Shown here: piece after piece, positions 6,998-15,275 of the stretch
How the letters are laid out: every line of letters starts with the position of its first letter
Position numbering within the stretch: the stretch's first letter is position 1
Assembly: GCF_022811925.1 (NCBI RefSeq)
Contig: NZ_CP065511.1
Location: 124,001-188,000, forward strand
Reading direction: 5' to 3'
Source of the DNA: Cytobacillus oceanisediminis
GTDB taxonomy: Bacteria > Bacillota > Bacilli > Bacillales > Cytobacillaceae
Length of the DNA: 64,000 nucleotides
Notes under the pieces: generated by a model
The model's input: the letters and a program-made list of their open reading frames with translations, nothing else
What the model was told of the DNA's origin: nothing
The model's database searches: none
Program-made: the position numbers and the translations under genes

Positions 6998-7666
6998 ATG
7001 ATGGAAAAGGAAAGACATGTACTCGTCATCTTCCCTCATCCGGACGATGAAGCATTTGGCGTTTCAGGAACGATTTCCTTACATATCGATAACGGCACAC
7101 CTGTCACCTACGCATGCTTGACGCTTGGAGAAATGGGGCGCAATATGGGAAATCCCCCTTTTGCCACCAGGGAAACTCTGCCGAAAATCCGCAAAGAAGA
7201 GCTGGAGGAAGCAGCCAGGGTTCTGGGCATCCAGGACTTAAGAATGCTGGGGTATCGGGATAAGACCGTTGAATTTGAAGATGAAGAAAAGCTCGCGAAC
7301 AGACTCGGAGTCATCATCGGTGAGACAAACCCTTCCCTCATCATCACGTTCTATCCGGGATACGCTGTGCACCCGGACCATGACGCAACAGGCGCCGCTG
7401 TGATCCGTGCGGTAAAAGAACTGCCTGCTGACAAGCGTCCGAAGGTTCACTGTGTCGCATTCTCCAATAACTGTGAGGAAGAAATCGGCCAGGCAGATGT
7501 TGTCAATGACGTCAGTGCGGTTGTAGACCGGAAAGTTGCAGCGATCAAGGCACATGCCTCACAGACACAGCTGATGGCAGCGAATATGGAAGAAAGTATC
7601 AAAAAGCAAGAGCCTGAAGTATTGGCCAGAATGTATAAAGAGCGTTTTTGGACCTATAAATTCTAA
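6998..7666 (+). CDS. bshB2: Bacillithiol biosynthesis deacetylase BshB2 (YojG)
   Basis: A 222-residue LmbE/PIG-L zinc deacetylase that removes the acetyl group from GlcNAc-malate in bacillithiol synthesis. It has HPDDE at residues 13-17 (zinc and base residues) and the second zinc histidine in GYAVHPDHDATG. I chose the ATG at 6998 with AAGGAG 7 nt ahead; the resulting length matches YojG. It is co-directional with yojF and followed by a terminator. Bacillithiol conjugate amidase activity is an alternative within the family. Confidence 0.9.
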   Translation: MMEKERHVLVIFPHPDDEAFGVSGTISLHIDNGTPVTYACLTLGEMGRNMGNPPFATRETLPKIRKEELEEAARVLGIQDLRMLGYRDKTVEFEDEEKLANRLGVIIGETNPSLIITFYPGYAVHPDHDATGAAVIRAVKELPADKRPKVHCVAFSNNCEEEIGQADVVNDVSAVVDRKVAAIKAHASQTQLMAANMEESIKKQEPEVLARMYKERFWTYKF

Positions 7667-7677
7667 AGATAGAGCAC

Positions 7678-7706
7678 GCCGCCTCTGATTTCAGAGCGGC
7701 TTTTTT
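7678..7706 (+). terminator. yojF-bshB2 terminator
   Basis: GCCGC-C-TCTGA pairs with TCAGA-GCGGC (one bulged C), followed by six T. Confidence 0.8.
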
Positions 7707-7786
7707 CATGATGTTATTTTCTGAATATTACCTACTTTTCACCCATGAGCTTTCCCCCTCATGATGTTAGAATTTCCTTAAGGGTT

Positions 7787-7849
7787 TGCAAACGTTTCCA
7801 TATACTCTTTTGCGCAATCGATTGCACTTACTCCATTGCACACTATAGC
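7787..7849 (+). promoter_or_regulatory. LacI/CcpA-type operators and promoter of the amylase gene
   Basis: TGCAAACGTTTCCA at 7787-7800 resembles a catabolite-responsive or MalR-type operator. GCAATCGATTGC at 7814-7825 is a perfect LacI-family palindrome. The latter overlaps a candidate -35 TTGCAC (7822-7827), with TATAGC at 7844-7849, 16 nt further on. Binding at the palindrome would therefore block RNA polymerase. A close relative, GCAAACGTTTGC, precedes the alpha-glucosidase gene at 29060. Confidence 0.65.
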
Positions 7850-7876
7850 ACAACCAATTTATAGGGAGGAAACTTT

Positions 7877-10800
7877 ATGGACAAAGTAAAAAAAGCCGGC
7901 ATCTGGATGATGCTCCTAAGCTTGATTCTCAGTTTATTCACGGGAACTCACCCGCTCTTATCCTCTGCAAGCACAGTTGAAAGCCCTGTCGTGGATGGGA
8001 GTCAAGTTACTTTTTCCTATCAGGGGGAAGCTCAGCAGGTTCGGGTTGCCGGAAGTTTTACCGATTGGCAAAATAAAGCGTTAGCAATGACGAAAGGCGA
8101 AAACAATATTTGGACAAAGACTATTCATTTATCACCTGGAGTCTATGAATATAAATTTATACTTGATGACAGCAATTGGATTACCGATCCGGCAAACAGC
8201 AGGACTGCTAATGGAAACAGCTTACTGGCTATTAGCGGATTAACGACTGAAATGCCTGCTGAAGCTGTAAAAGACACCGTGATTTCTCTTTCTGCCAAAC
8301 TAGTACATAGCAATGGCACCATTGAAGATGTGCAGCCATCCTGGAAATTAAAAACTGAGGCAATTGGCGTCGAGGTAAAAAATAATCAGCTGGCAATCTC
8401 TGATTCTGCTGAAGCAGGAAGCGTAACTGTCATTGGCGAATTCAATGGCTATACTCTGGAGCATAGCTTCAGCATTATCGGTCAAATGAATAGCTATACA
8501 ATAAATTACTGGCGCAATGACGGCGAGCAGCTCAATTGGGATCTATGGGCCTGGGAGGACGAAAAAAGCGGCAAGGCTTACCCATTTACAAACCGGGCAG
8601 AAGGATTTGCCCAAGCTAAGATTTCTGTTCCTTCGAGTAAAATCCATGTCATTCCTCGGCCTGGAAATTGGGATATTCAGGATGTTACCAGAACTATTAC
8701 CATGCCTGATGGCCAAAATGAGGCAGAAGTATGGCTCGCTGAGGGAGACCAAACCGTTTATTACTCAAAAGAGGAATTTGACGATCGGAATGCAGAAGAT
8801 AATCGTCGTTTTATTGAGTTTACGTATGTAAGAGACAATCACGATTATGAAGGCTGGAACATTTGGACCTGGCAGACTGGCATAAAGGATGGGCAGGCAG
8901 ATTTTACCGAAGTCAATGACAAGGGGGCTGTTGCATTGATTGAAATTGGCCAGCAGACTGAGCAAATGGGATTTGTGCTTCGCAAAGGAACAGGCTGGGA
9001 CCAAAAGGATCCTTATGGTGCCGACCGCTATATTAAAACAGGGAATGACAAGTACACCAAGGTTATTGTCAAAAGCGGCCAGAGTGAATTCTATCAGGTC
9101 CCTTCTATTACGGGCCCTCTCCTGAACAATGGCAGTCTTACTCTTTATTTTAGAGATCCGGAGCTGTTCAAACAGGGAGAAATGGATTCGATTGAAAAGG
9201 TGCAGGCAAAGTTGAATGGTCAGATTTACGATATGCAGTACTCCCTTAAGGAAGAACGATTCTTTGTGACGATTGATCAGTTGGAAGAAGGCACATACAA
9301 GTACTCTTTCCTTGTTACTAGAGATGGAGAAACCTCTGAAATGAAAGATCCTTTTAATGAGAAGTCATCCATCACCTATAAAAACCCAACAGCGGAAATC
9401 AGAGCTGGCGTGAGTCCAAATAAAGTTTCCTACAACGAAAATGCTGTTTTATCCATTGAAACGATACTTTCAGATCCAGAAGTATCTATTAAAGAAGCTT
9501 ACGCTGACCTATCTGCTATCGGAGGAAGCAGCAAAGTGAGTATTGACCCGGCTTTAAATGCACACACCATATCCATTGATCAATTTGTAACAGCAGGCAT
9601 TAAGAAGCTGCCGATCACAGTGATTGATGAATATGGGAACTTTCATGTGGGAGAAGCTTCCGTTGAAGTCAAAACCCGCACCTACAGCGGCCAAAAGGAT
9701 GATTTTGATTGGGATGAGGCACGCATTTACTTTATGCTGACAGATCGCTTTAACAATGGAGATTCTTCCAACGATGATCCAAACCATTCAGATTATGATA
9801 CCTCTCATCTTGAAACCTATCATGGCGGGGATTTCCGGGGTGTGATTGAAAGACTGGATTATCTCGAGGACCTTGGCATTAACACGATTTGGATTACGCC
9901 GATCGTCGACAACATCAATTGGGACCTGCGCCACGATAAAGATGGAAACCAATATGGCTATCATGGCTACTGGGCAAAGGATTTTACAAAATTGGATGAG
10001 CATCTTGGGGACATTAAGACATTCCAGGAACTTTTGGAAAAAGCACATGACCGCGGCATAAAAGTGATGGTGGATGTGGTACTGAACCATACCGGATATG
10101 GATTAAAGGAAAACGACCCTTCCATTGGGCTTGGAATTCCCAACTTCCCTTCTGATGCTGAGCGTGATCGCTTTGCCGGCATGCTCCGCGATGGAGGAAC
10201 CGATACTATCCGCGGCGAGCTGGCCGGATTGCCTGACTTTAAGACTGAGGAAGAAGAGGTCCGCAGACAAATCATTGAATGGCAGACAGACTGGCTTGAA
10301 AAAGCAAGGACAGACCGCGGAGATACGATTGACTACTTCAGGGTTGATACCGTTAAGCACGTGGAACACACAACATGGAAAGCCTTTAAAAATGCACTGA
10401 CTGAAATCAAGCCTGACTTTAAAATAATCGGGGAATATTACGGCGGCCACGCAGAAGAGCATGGGGACTTCTTGAACAGCGGGGAAATGGATTCCATTCT
10501 CGATTTTGACTTTAAGCATACCGCTGCTGGTTTCATTAACGGCAAAATCGATGCTGCTGAAGCAAAATTACAGGAGCGAAATGATAAGCTCACAAATGCG
10601 GCAGCTCTTGGGCAATTTTTAAGCAGCCATGATGAAGACGGCTTCCTGATCACAAGTGCGGGCAATGATTGGGGCAAAATGAAAATCGCCTCTGCCCTCC
10701 AAATAACGGCAAAGGGACAGCCAGTTATCTATTATGGAGAAGAAATCGGCCTTTCCGGCAAGCATGCAGGAGATATGGATAAAGGAGAATTTAACGAAAA

Positions 10801-11176
10801 CCGCTATGACTTTGACTGGTCCCTAATCGGAAATGACATGCACAAGCACTACCGGAAGCTGCTTAACATACGGAAAGATTACTCAGAAGTATTTTCAAAA
10901 GGAACACGCGAAAAGCTGGCAGGCAGTGACGCTGATGGATATCTGTTCTTTAACCGCTCCTATAAGGGCACAAATGCGGTTGTCGGCATAAACACTATGA
11001 CGGATAAAAAGAAAGTAACCGTAAAAGTCCCATTTGCAGCCGGCAGCAAGGTCATTGACCAATACACCGGAAAGAAATATTCAGTAGACAAAAATCAGCA
11101 GATTAAAGTCAAGCTGCCGGGCAGAAATGTCGGCGGTACGGTCATTCTGGTAATGGATGAAAAGAAAAATAAATAA
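7877..11176 (+). CDS. Secreted multidomain GH13 amylase/pullulanase
   Basis: 1099 residues with a signal peptide of about 32 residues (lysines, a LLSLILSLF core, then SSAS). Next comes a starch-binding/E-set domain (about 35-115), then two pullulanase-type carbohydrate-binding segments (about 205-295 and 310-410, each with a WDLWAWE- or WNIWTWQ-like core). A further E-set region leads into the catalytic barrel (from about 610). Conserved GH13 regions are DVVLNH, FRVDTVKH (nucleophile Asp824), IIGEYYGG (acid/base Glu853) and SSHDEDG (Asp919). A C-terminal beta domain closes the protein, and no sortase motif is seen. It should cleave starch, pullulan or glycogen outside the cell. Whether it cuts alpha-1,4, alpha-1,6 or both cannot be settled by reading. 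GGGAGGAAA precedes the ATG. Confidence 0.88.
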   Translation: MDKVKKAGIWMMLLSLILSLFTGTHPLLSSASTVESPVVDGSQVTFSYQGEAQQVRVAGSFTDWQNKALAMTKGENNIWTKTIHLSPGVYEYKFILDDSNWITDPANSRTANGNSLLAISGLTTEMPAEAVKDTVISLSAKLVHSNGTIEDVQPSWKLKTEAIGVEVKNNQLAISDSAEAGSVTVIGEFNGYTLEHSFSIIGQMNSYTINYWRNDGEQLNWDLWAWEDEKSGKAYPFTNRAEGFAQAKISVPSSKIHVIPRPGNWDIQDVTRTITMPDGQNEAEVWLAEGDQTVYYSKEEFDDRNAEDNRRFIEFTYVRDNHDYEGWNIWTWQTGIKDGQADFTEVNDKGAVALIEIGQQTEQMGFVLRKGTGWDQKDPYGADRYIKTGNDKYTKVIVKSGQSEFYQVPSITGPLLNNGSLTLYFRDPELFKQGEMDSIEKVQAKLNGQIYDMQYSLKEERFFVTIDQLEEGTYKYSFLVTRDGETSEMKDPFNEKSSITYKNPTAEIRAGVSPNKVSYNENAVLSIETILSDPEVSIKEAYADLSAIGGSSKVSIDPALNAHTISIDQFVTAGIKKLPITVIDEYGNFHVGEASVEVKTRTYSGQKDDFDWDEARIYFMLTDRFNNGDSSNDDPNHSDYDTSHLETYHGGDFRGVIERLDYLEDLGINTIWITPIVDNINWDLRHDKDGNQYGYHGYWAKDFTKLDEHLGDIKTFQELLEKAHDRGIKVMVDVVLNHTGYGLKENDPSIGLGIPNFPSDAERDRFAGMLRDGGTDTIRGELAGLPDFKTEEEEVRRQIIEWQTDWLEKARTDRGDTIDYFRVDTVKHVEHTTWKAFKNALTEIKPDFKIIGEYYGGHAEEHGDFLNSGEMDSILDFDFKHTAAGFINGKIDAAEAKLQERNDKLTNAAALGQFLSSHDEDGFLITSAGNDWGKMKIASALQITAKGQPVIYYGEEIGLSGKHAGDMDKGEFNENRYDFDWSLIGNDMHKHYRKLLNIRKDYSEVFSKGTREKLAGSDADGYLFFNRSYKGTNAVVGINTMTDKKKVTVKVPFAAGSKVIDQYTGKKYSVDKNQQIKVKLPGRNVGGTVILVMDEKKNK

Positions 11177-11179
11177 AAA

Positions 11180-11214
11180 CAGGGGGCCTGCTCACTTGAG
11201 AGGCTCCCCTGCTT
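11180..11214 (+). terminator. Amylase gene terminator
   Basis: CAGGGG-G-CCT pairs with AGG-CTCCCCTG around a loop of about 11 nt. The T run after it is short (GCTTTA), so it is a moderate call. Confidence 0.6.
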
Positions 11215-11227
11215 TACTGTCTAACTA

Positions 11228-11330
11228 TAGCTCCACAAGGAACGCTTCGACAGCTTAATCATCGCACAATTAAAAGCGTTAGCTTTTACGAAGATCGCCT
11301 CCCCCTCGAGATCATAAGGCGCCCTGCGCA
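11228..11330 (-). repeat. Short palindromic interspersed repeat, diverged copy 3 (minus strand)
   Basis: Read on the minus strand, it contains TCGAGGGGGAGGCG, then TAAAAGCTAACGCTTTTA (a hairpin) and CGAAGCGTTCCTTGTGGAGCTA. These are in the same order as the extended copy at 29229-29357. The left end with GAAAAGCGG is missing or decayed. Confidence 0.7.
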
Positions 11331-11333
11331 TTA

Positions 11334-11768
11334 TTATTTCTCCATCATTTCCTTTAAGTACTGAAGCTGGCTTCCGTCTTCCCGCTTCACAATATTCACG
11401 ATGAAACGTTTCGTTAATTTGGCGACAAGGCCGCTGGTTTTGACGTTTGCTTCCATCTCCACCTGCGTTCCTTCTTCTATTTCATGAAAATCATATTTAT
11501 ATTCTGTTATCAGTCCATTGGCATTGCTGCGGGTGGTATAGGTTCTGTCTTGTTCAAAATCAATGATTTCAATGCCTGCACTGATCTTTTTCCCTCTGAC
11601 CATACGGGTTTCGATGAACTTTGTTCCTTTTCCGATTTCGCCCTCGGTCTGTTTTTCCACTTTCACTACAAACGGCATGAGTTCAGGGACATTTTCCATC
11701 TTAATCATATAATCAAATACTTCATGTACAGGTTTATTGATAATCTCACTGGAACGAAAATCAGCCAT
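11334..11768 (-). CDS. SRPBCC/START-like family protein
   Basis: 144 residues from an ATG at 11768 (MADFRSSEIINKPVHEVFDY) preceded by GAGGTG. The 'P...VFDYMIKMENVPELMPFV' start and the alternating strand pattern fit the SRPBCC (polyketide cyclase/START) fold, a helix-grip structure with a hydrophobic pocket. These proteins bind or transform small hydrophobic ligands; the ligand here is unknown. It is oriented like the Crp/Fnr gene upstream, with about 80 bp between them, so co-transcription is possible. No catalytic residues can be named. Confidence 0.8.
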   Translation of the reverse strand: MADFRSSEIINKPVHEVFDYMIKMENVPELMPFVVKVEKQTEGEIGKGTKFIETRMVRGKKISAGIEIIDFEQDRTYTTRSNANGLITEYKYDFHEIEEGTQVEMEANVKTSGLVAKLTKRFIVNIVKREDGSQLQYLKEMMEK

Positions 11769-11846
11769 GCTTTGCACCTCAGAGTCATAGAGTCTATGAA
11801 TCTATTATATAACAAAAAAACAAGACTGAGCAAAGACAGCGTTGCC

Positions 11847-12575
11847 TTACAGCCTCTGATGGTAAAGGGAGCAAAATTTGCACCAGTCCACAATGACGAT
11901 TTTTCTGCCTGTAATTTCGATGATTCCTTCTTTTTTCAGTCTGGAAAAAACCCGGCTGACACTTTCCCGGGATGTTCCGACAAGGGTGGAGAATTCCTGG
12001 ACGGTTATAGGAAGCTCAAGATGCATCCGGTTACAGTGGTTGGCGCCGAATTTTTCCGCGAGCCTTTCCAATGTCCGGACTGTTTTCGTGTACACATCAA
12101 GCAGGGCGATGTCCCTCAGAATGGAGGTCATATCACGCAGCGATTCACTCATATAGCGGATAATCTGAACAGCCATTTCCGGTGAATACAAGAGCTCCTG
12201 TTCCAGATCATCCGTGTTCAGAAAGTAGATTTCACCATCCTGCACCATTGTACCCGTCGCAGGATAGGTTTGGCCCGTCTGGTTAAAAAGGTTGGCTTCT
12301 GCAAAAATCTCGCCTTTTTTCTTAATGCAGACAATCAGTTCGTTGCCATGTTCATCTTGTTTCGTCAGCTTCACAATGCCGGAATGAACAAAGTAAACTC
12401 CTTTGGCGACTTCATATTCAGACATAATTCTTTCGCCTTTTAAATAAGCTTTCTTAATAATTCGTTTATCGATCAGCTGTATGGATTCACTGGGGAGTTC
12501 TTTAAAAATTTCAATCTTGCCTAAAAATTCATCGATTAACGGCCTATGATCCTGCTTTTCATATTCCATTCCCAT
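11847..12575 (-). CDS. Crp/Fnr family transcriptional regulator
   Basis: 242 residues. An N-terminal cyclic-nucleotide-binding-type beta barrel (about 20-130; GERIMSEYEVAKGVYFVHSG) is followed by a long dimer helix and a winged HTH (about 180-225; ITVQEFSTLVGTSRESVSRV). The tail reads DWCKFCSLYHQ with a CxxC. Bacillus Fnr also has C-terminal cysteines that hold an iron-sulfur cluster, but with a three-cysteine pattern not present here. I therefore do not call it Fnr. A metal or redox ligand at the tail is only a possibility. An ATG six bases inside the chosen start is an alternative. It is transcribed away from the ABC exporter operon. Confidence 0.85.
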   Translation of the reverse strand: MGMEYEKQDHRPLIDEFLGKIEIFKELPSESIQLIDKRIIKKAYLKGERIMSEYEVAKGVYFVHSGIVKLTKQDEHGNELIVCIKKKGEIFAEANLFNQTGQTYPATGTMVQDGEIYFLNTDDLEQELLYSPEMAVQIIRYMSESLRDMTSILRDIALLDVYTKTVRTLERLAEKFGANHCNRMHLELPITVQEFSTLVGTSRESVSRVFSRLKKEGIIEITGRKIVIVDWCKFCSLYHQRL

Positions 12576-12686
12576 CCCCCGCTTTTACATTCTATTAGAA
12601 ATATTTTAGCTAACATGAGTTTAGGAAGAAGTGACTTAACTCACAAAAGCCTGCTCATGCTTAAAATTCCTTTTGCAGATGTAAAA

Positions 12687-12752
12687 ATGAGTGATTACTC
12701 ACTTTACAAACAGGTTGTACTTCGATTATGATTTATGTGAGTGATTACTCAC
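12687..12752 (+). promoter_or_regulatory. Exporter promoter flanked by two TetR-type operators
   Basis: Two near-identical copies of GTGAGTGATTACTCAC (12737-12752 exact; 12687-12702 with the first base A) lie 50 bp apart. Between them are TTTACA (12703-12708) and TATGAT (12727-12732) with an 18-nt spacer. One operator abuts the -35 and the other covers the start site. A degenerate third copy, GTGACTTAACTCAC, is at 12631-12644. The TetR regulator at 14596 is the obvious binder. Confidence 0.75.
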
Positions 12753-12777
12753 TTTTTTATTAAAAAGGAGTGAACAG

Positions 12778-13497
12778 ATGAAAAATCCGATTGTTTCCAT
12801 TCAAAATGTATTCAAGACTTATGGAAAGCACCAGGTTTTAAAAGACATTAACCTTGAAATTTACGAGGGGGAAATTTTTGGCCTGCTCGGCCCATCTGGA
12901 GCCGGCAAGACGACGCTTGTTAAACAGCTGGCAGGACTGGAGGTGCCAACACAGGGGGAAAACCATATTTTCAGCAAAAAAATGCCCCAGCTGGATTTGA
13001 TCAAACGAATTGGCTATATGGCGCAATCTGACGCCCTATACACCGACTTAACAGCAAAGGAAAATCTTGATTTTTTTGCAACGCTGTATGGATTAAAAGG
13101 AAAAGAAAAAAAGCAGCGGATGAATGAGGTAATGGAAATTGTTTCGTTAACTGACCATCTCGGCAAGCTGGTTTCCGATTATTCAGGGGGTATGAAAAGA
13201 AGACTTTCCCTTGCCATTTCCCTTCTGCATAGTCCTGGTCTTCTCATCCTGGATGAACCTACCGTAGGAATCGATCCTGTCCTCAGAAAAAGCATCTGGG
13301 AATCTTTTAAAAGCCTGAAGGAGAATGGAACGACCATCCTGGTGACGACTCATGTCATGGATGAAGCGGGAAAGTGCGACAGGCTGGGCATGATTAGGGA
13401 TGGACAGCTCATTGCAGCTGGAACACCGGAAGAATTAATGTCGCAAACCAGCTCTGCCAATATTGAAGATGCCTTCCTGGCATATGGAGGTGCTTAA
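12778..13497 (+). CDS. ABC exporter ATP-binding subunit
   Basis: 239 residues. The Walker A GPSGAGKT is at 38-45, the Q-loop at YMAQSD, the signature YSGGM, the Walker B LLILDEP and the H-loop TTHVMDE; all are intact, so it should be an active ATPase. The match is to the drug/lipid-exporter ABC-2 group. It is the first gene of a three-gene unit with the permease (one base after its stop) and tetR. AAGGAG lies 6 nt before the ATG. The substrate is unknown; TetR-controlled ABC-2 pairs commonly export antimicrobials or membrane-active compounds. Confidence 0.9.
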   Translation: MKNPIVSIQNVFKTYGKHQVLKDINLEIYEGEIFGLLGPSGAGKTTLVKQLAGLEVPTQGENHIFSKKMPQLDLIKRIGYMAQSDALYTDLTAKENLDFFATLYGLKGKEKKQRMNEVMEIVSLTDHLGKLVSDYSGGMKRRLSLAISLLHSPGLLILDEPTVGIDPVLRKSIWESFKSLKENGTTILVTTHVMDEAGKCDRLGMIRDGQLIAAGTPEELMSQTSSANIEDAFLAYGGA

Positions 13498-13498
13498 T

Positions 13499-14527
13499 AT
13501 GAGGATTATGGCCCTGGTTATACGGATACTCCGCCAGATTTTAAGAGATAAACGGACGATGGCTCTATTGATCTTCGCCCCTATCCTGGTCCTGACTATG
13601 CTTCACCTTGTGTTTAACGGAGATGAATATACGCCTGAAATTGGTCTTGTTGATATCCCTGAAAAATTGGAAACTCAGCTTAACCTGGAAGATGCCAAGC
13701 TCAAACACTATGAAACGGAGAAGCTGGCAGAAAATGACCTATCAGACAAGAAGTTGGATGCGTATCTGGTGTTTGATCAGATGCCGCCATCAGTGGTTTT
13801 GGAAGGAAGCGATCCGAGTGTAAACGGAGCTGTGATGAAATGGGTTCAGGATGCACTGAAGCCTATACAGCAAAATGGCGGGATTCAGGAGATACAGATC
13901 GATTATTTATTCGGCTCGGACGACATGGGGCAGTTTGATTATTTCGGCCCGGTGCTGCTGGGATTCTTTGTCTTTTTCTTTGTATTCCTGATTGCCGGTG
14001 TTTCCTTTTTAAGAGAAAGAACAACCGGTACACTTGAGCGGCTCTTGACCAGTCCTCTTCGGAAATGGGAAATCGTTGCGGGATATATCATGGGATTCGG
14101 GATATTCACCATGATCCAGGCTGCCATCATCGCCTGGTATGCAATCTATGTACTTGGCATGCTGATGGAAGGGTCTTTTGGCTATGTCCTGCTCATCACA
14201 CTGCTTCTTTCGCTGTCAGCATTGACTCTGGGAATCCTGCTGTCTTCGTTTGCCAATAATGAGCTGCAGATGATTCAATTTATACCGCTTATTGTGGTTC
14301 CCCAGATCTTTTTCTCGGGGTTATTCAATCTGGAGACCATATCAGAGTGGTTAAGCTGGATCGGCCCTTTTACGCCTCTGTATTACGCGGCTGAAGCATT
14401 AAGAAATGTAATGGTAAGAGGCTTTGGATGGGAAATGATTTATAAAGATCTGCTTATGCTGCTCGCTTTCTCCCTGCTCTTTATGATTCTGAATATCGCT
14501 GCTCTAAGACGGTACCGGAAAATTTAA
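13499..14527 (+). CDS. ABC-2 type exporter permease
   Basis: 342 residues from an ATG at 13499 with GGAGGTG ahead, one base after the ATPase stop. It has a first membrane helix (about 18-38), then an extracytoplasmic domain of about 120 residues, then five membrane segments between about 160 and 340. SFLRERTTGTLERLLTSPL is the coupling motif of the DrrB/ABC-2 family. With the ATPase it should form a 2:2 efflux complex. The large external loop distinguishes it from the shorter ABC-2 permeases at 21441-23054. Confidence 0.9.
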   Translation: MRIMALVIRILRQILRDKRTMALLIFAPILVLTMLHLVFNGDEYTPEIGLVDIPEKLETQLNLEDAKLKHYETEKLAENDLSDKKLDAYLVFDQMPPSVVLEGSDPSVNGAVMKWVQDALKPIQQNGGIQEIQIDYLFGSDDMGQFDYFGPVLLGFFVFFFVFLIAGVSFLRERTTGTLERLLTSPLRKWEIVAGYIMGFGIFTMIQAAIIAWYAIYVLGMLMEGSFGYVLLITLLLSLSALTLGILLSSFANNELQMIQFIPLIVVPQIFFSGLFNLETISEWLSWIGPFTPLYYAAEALRNVMVRGFGWEMIYKDLLMLLAFSLLFMILNIAALRRYRKI

Positions 14528-14595
14528 AATTTCTTTTTGCATTTTCATTCCTTTATAATAAAGCTATAGATTTTGTACGTATAAAGGAGTTAACC

Positions 14596-15246
14596 ATGCC
14601 AGAGCAGGATTCCATTTTAGAAGAGTTATTTCAGGAAGAAGAAAGACTTACGGAGAAGCAAAAGAAAATTATCATGGCTGCGATTGAATCGTTTTCCGAA
14701 AAAGGCTATGCAGCCACCTCGACAAGCGAAATCGCCAAGAAGGCAGGAGTAGCCGAAGGAACCATCTTCAGACACTATAAAACAAAAAAGGATTTGCTGA
14801 TGGGGATCGTTTCACCGATGATGGCTAAGCTGATTGCTCCCTTTGTCATCAAGGATCTTTACAAAGTAATTGATCATAAATACGAGCGGTATGAAGATTT
14901 TTTAAGAGCTATGATGGAGAATCGGATTGAATTTCTTAAAAACAATGCCTCTTTGATAAAAATCCTGATACAGGAAATTCCGTTTCACCCGGAACTGAAG
15001 GAACAATTCAAAGAGCATATTGCCATGAAGGTGTTCGAACGATTTGCCGGATTGGTCGAATACTATCAAAGAAAAGGCCAGATTATTGAGATTCCAGCCT
15101 ACAGCGCAGTAAGAATGACCTTTACCTCCATTTTCGGCTATTTAATTGCGAGGTATTTACTCTTGCCTGAAGCCAATTGGGATGATGAAAAGGAAACCGA
15201 ACGGACCATTCAATTTATTATGCACGGCCTTTCAGCCAAAGACTAA
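14596..15246 (+). CDS. TetR family regulator of the upstream exporter
   Basis: 216 residues. It has an HTH at about 41-61 (TSTSEIAKKAGVAEGTIFRH) and a helical ligand domain behind it. AAAGGAG precedes the ATG. It follows the permease by about 70 bp and is closed by its own terminator. Given the paired palindromes around the operon promoter, it most likely represses its own operon and is released by an exporter substrate. This is inferred from arrangement only. Confidence 0.88.
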   Translation: MPEQDSILEELFQEEERLTEKQKKIIMAAIESFSEKGYAATSTSEIAKKAGVAEGTIFRHYKTKKDLLMGIVSPMMAKLIAPFVIKDLYKVIDHKYERYEDFLRAMMENRIEFLKNNASLIKILIQEIPFHPELKEQFKEHIAMKVFERFAGLVEYYQRKGQIIEIPAYSAVRMTFTSIFGYLIARYLLLPEANWDDEKETERTIQFIMHGLSAKD

Positions 15247-15275
15247 AGCCTGGCACTGCTGCCAGGCTCTTTTTA
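15247..15275. terminator. Terminator between tetR and the dehydrogenase gene
   Basis: AGCCTGGCA and TGCCAGGCT form a 9-bp stem with a CTGC loop, followed by CTTTTTAT. It follows the tetR stop directly. Confidence 0.8.

Noticed and set aside
10103..10519. Long minus-strand frames inside the amylase gene
   Set aside because: They lie wholly within a well-supported gene with intact catalytic motifs and show no start signals or family resemblance.
11847..12575. Naming the Crp/Fnr regulator as Fnr
   Set aside because: Only a CxxC is present at the tail, and the three-cysteine pattern of Bacillus Fnr is absent, so an oxygen-sensing cluster cannot be claimed.
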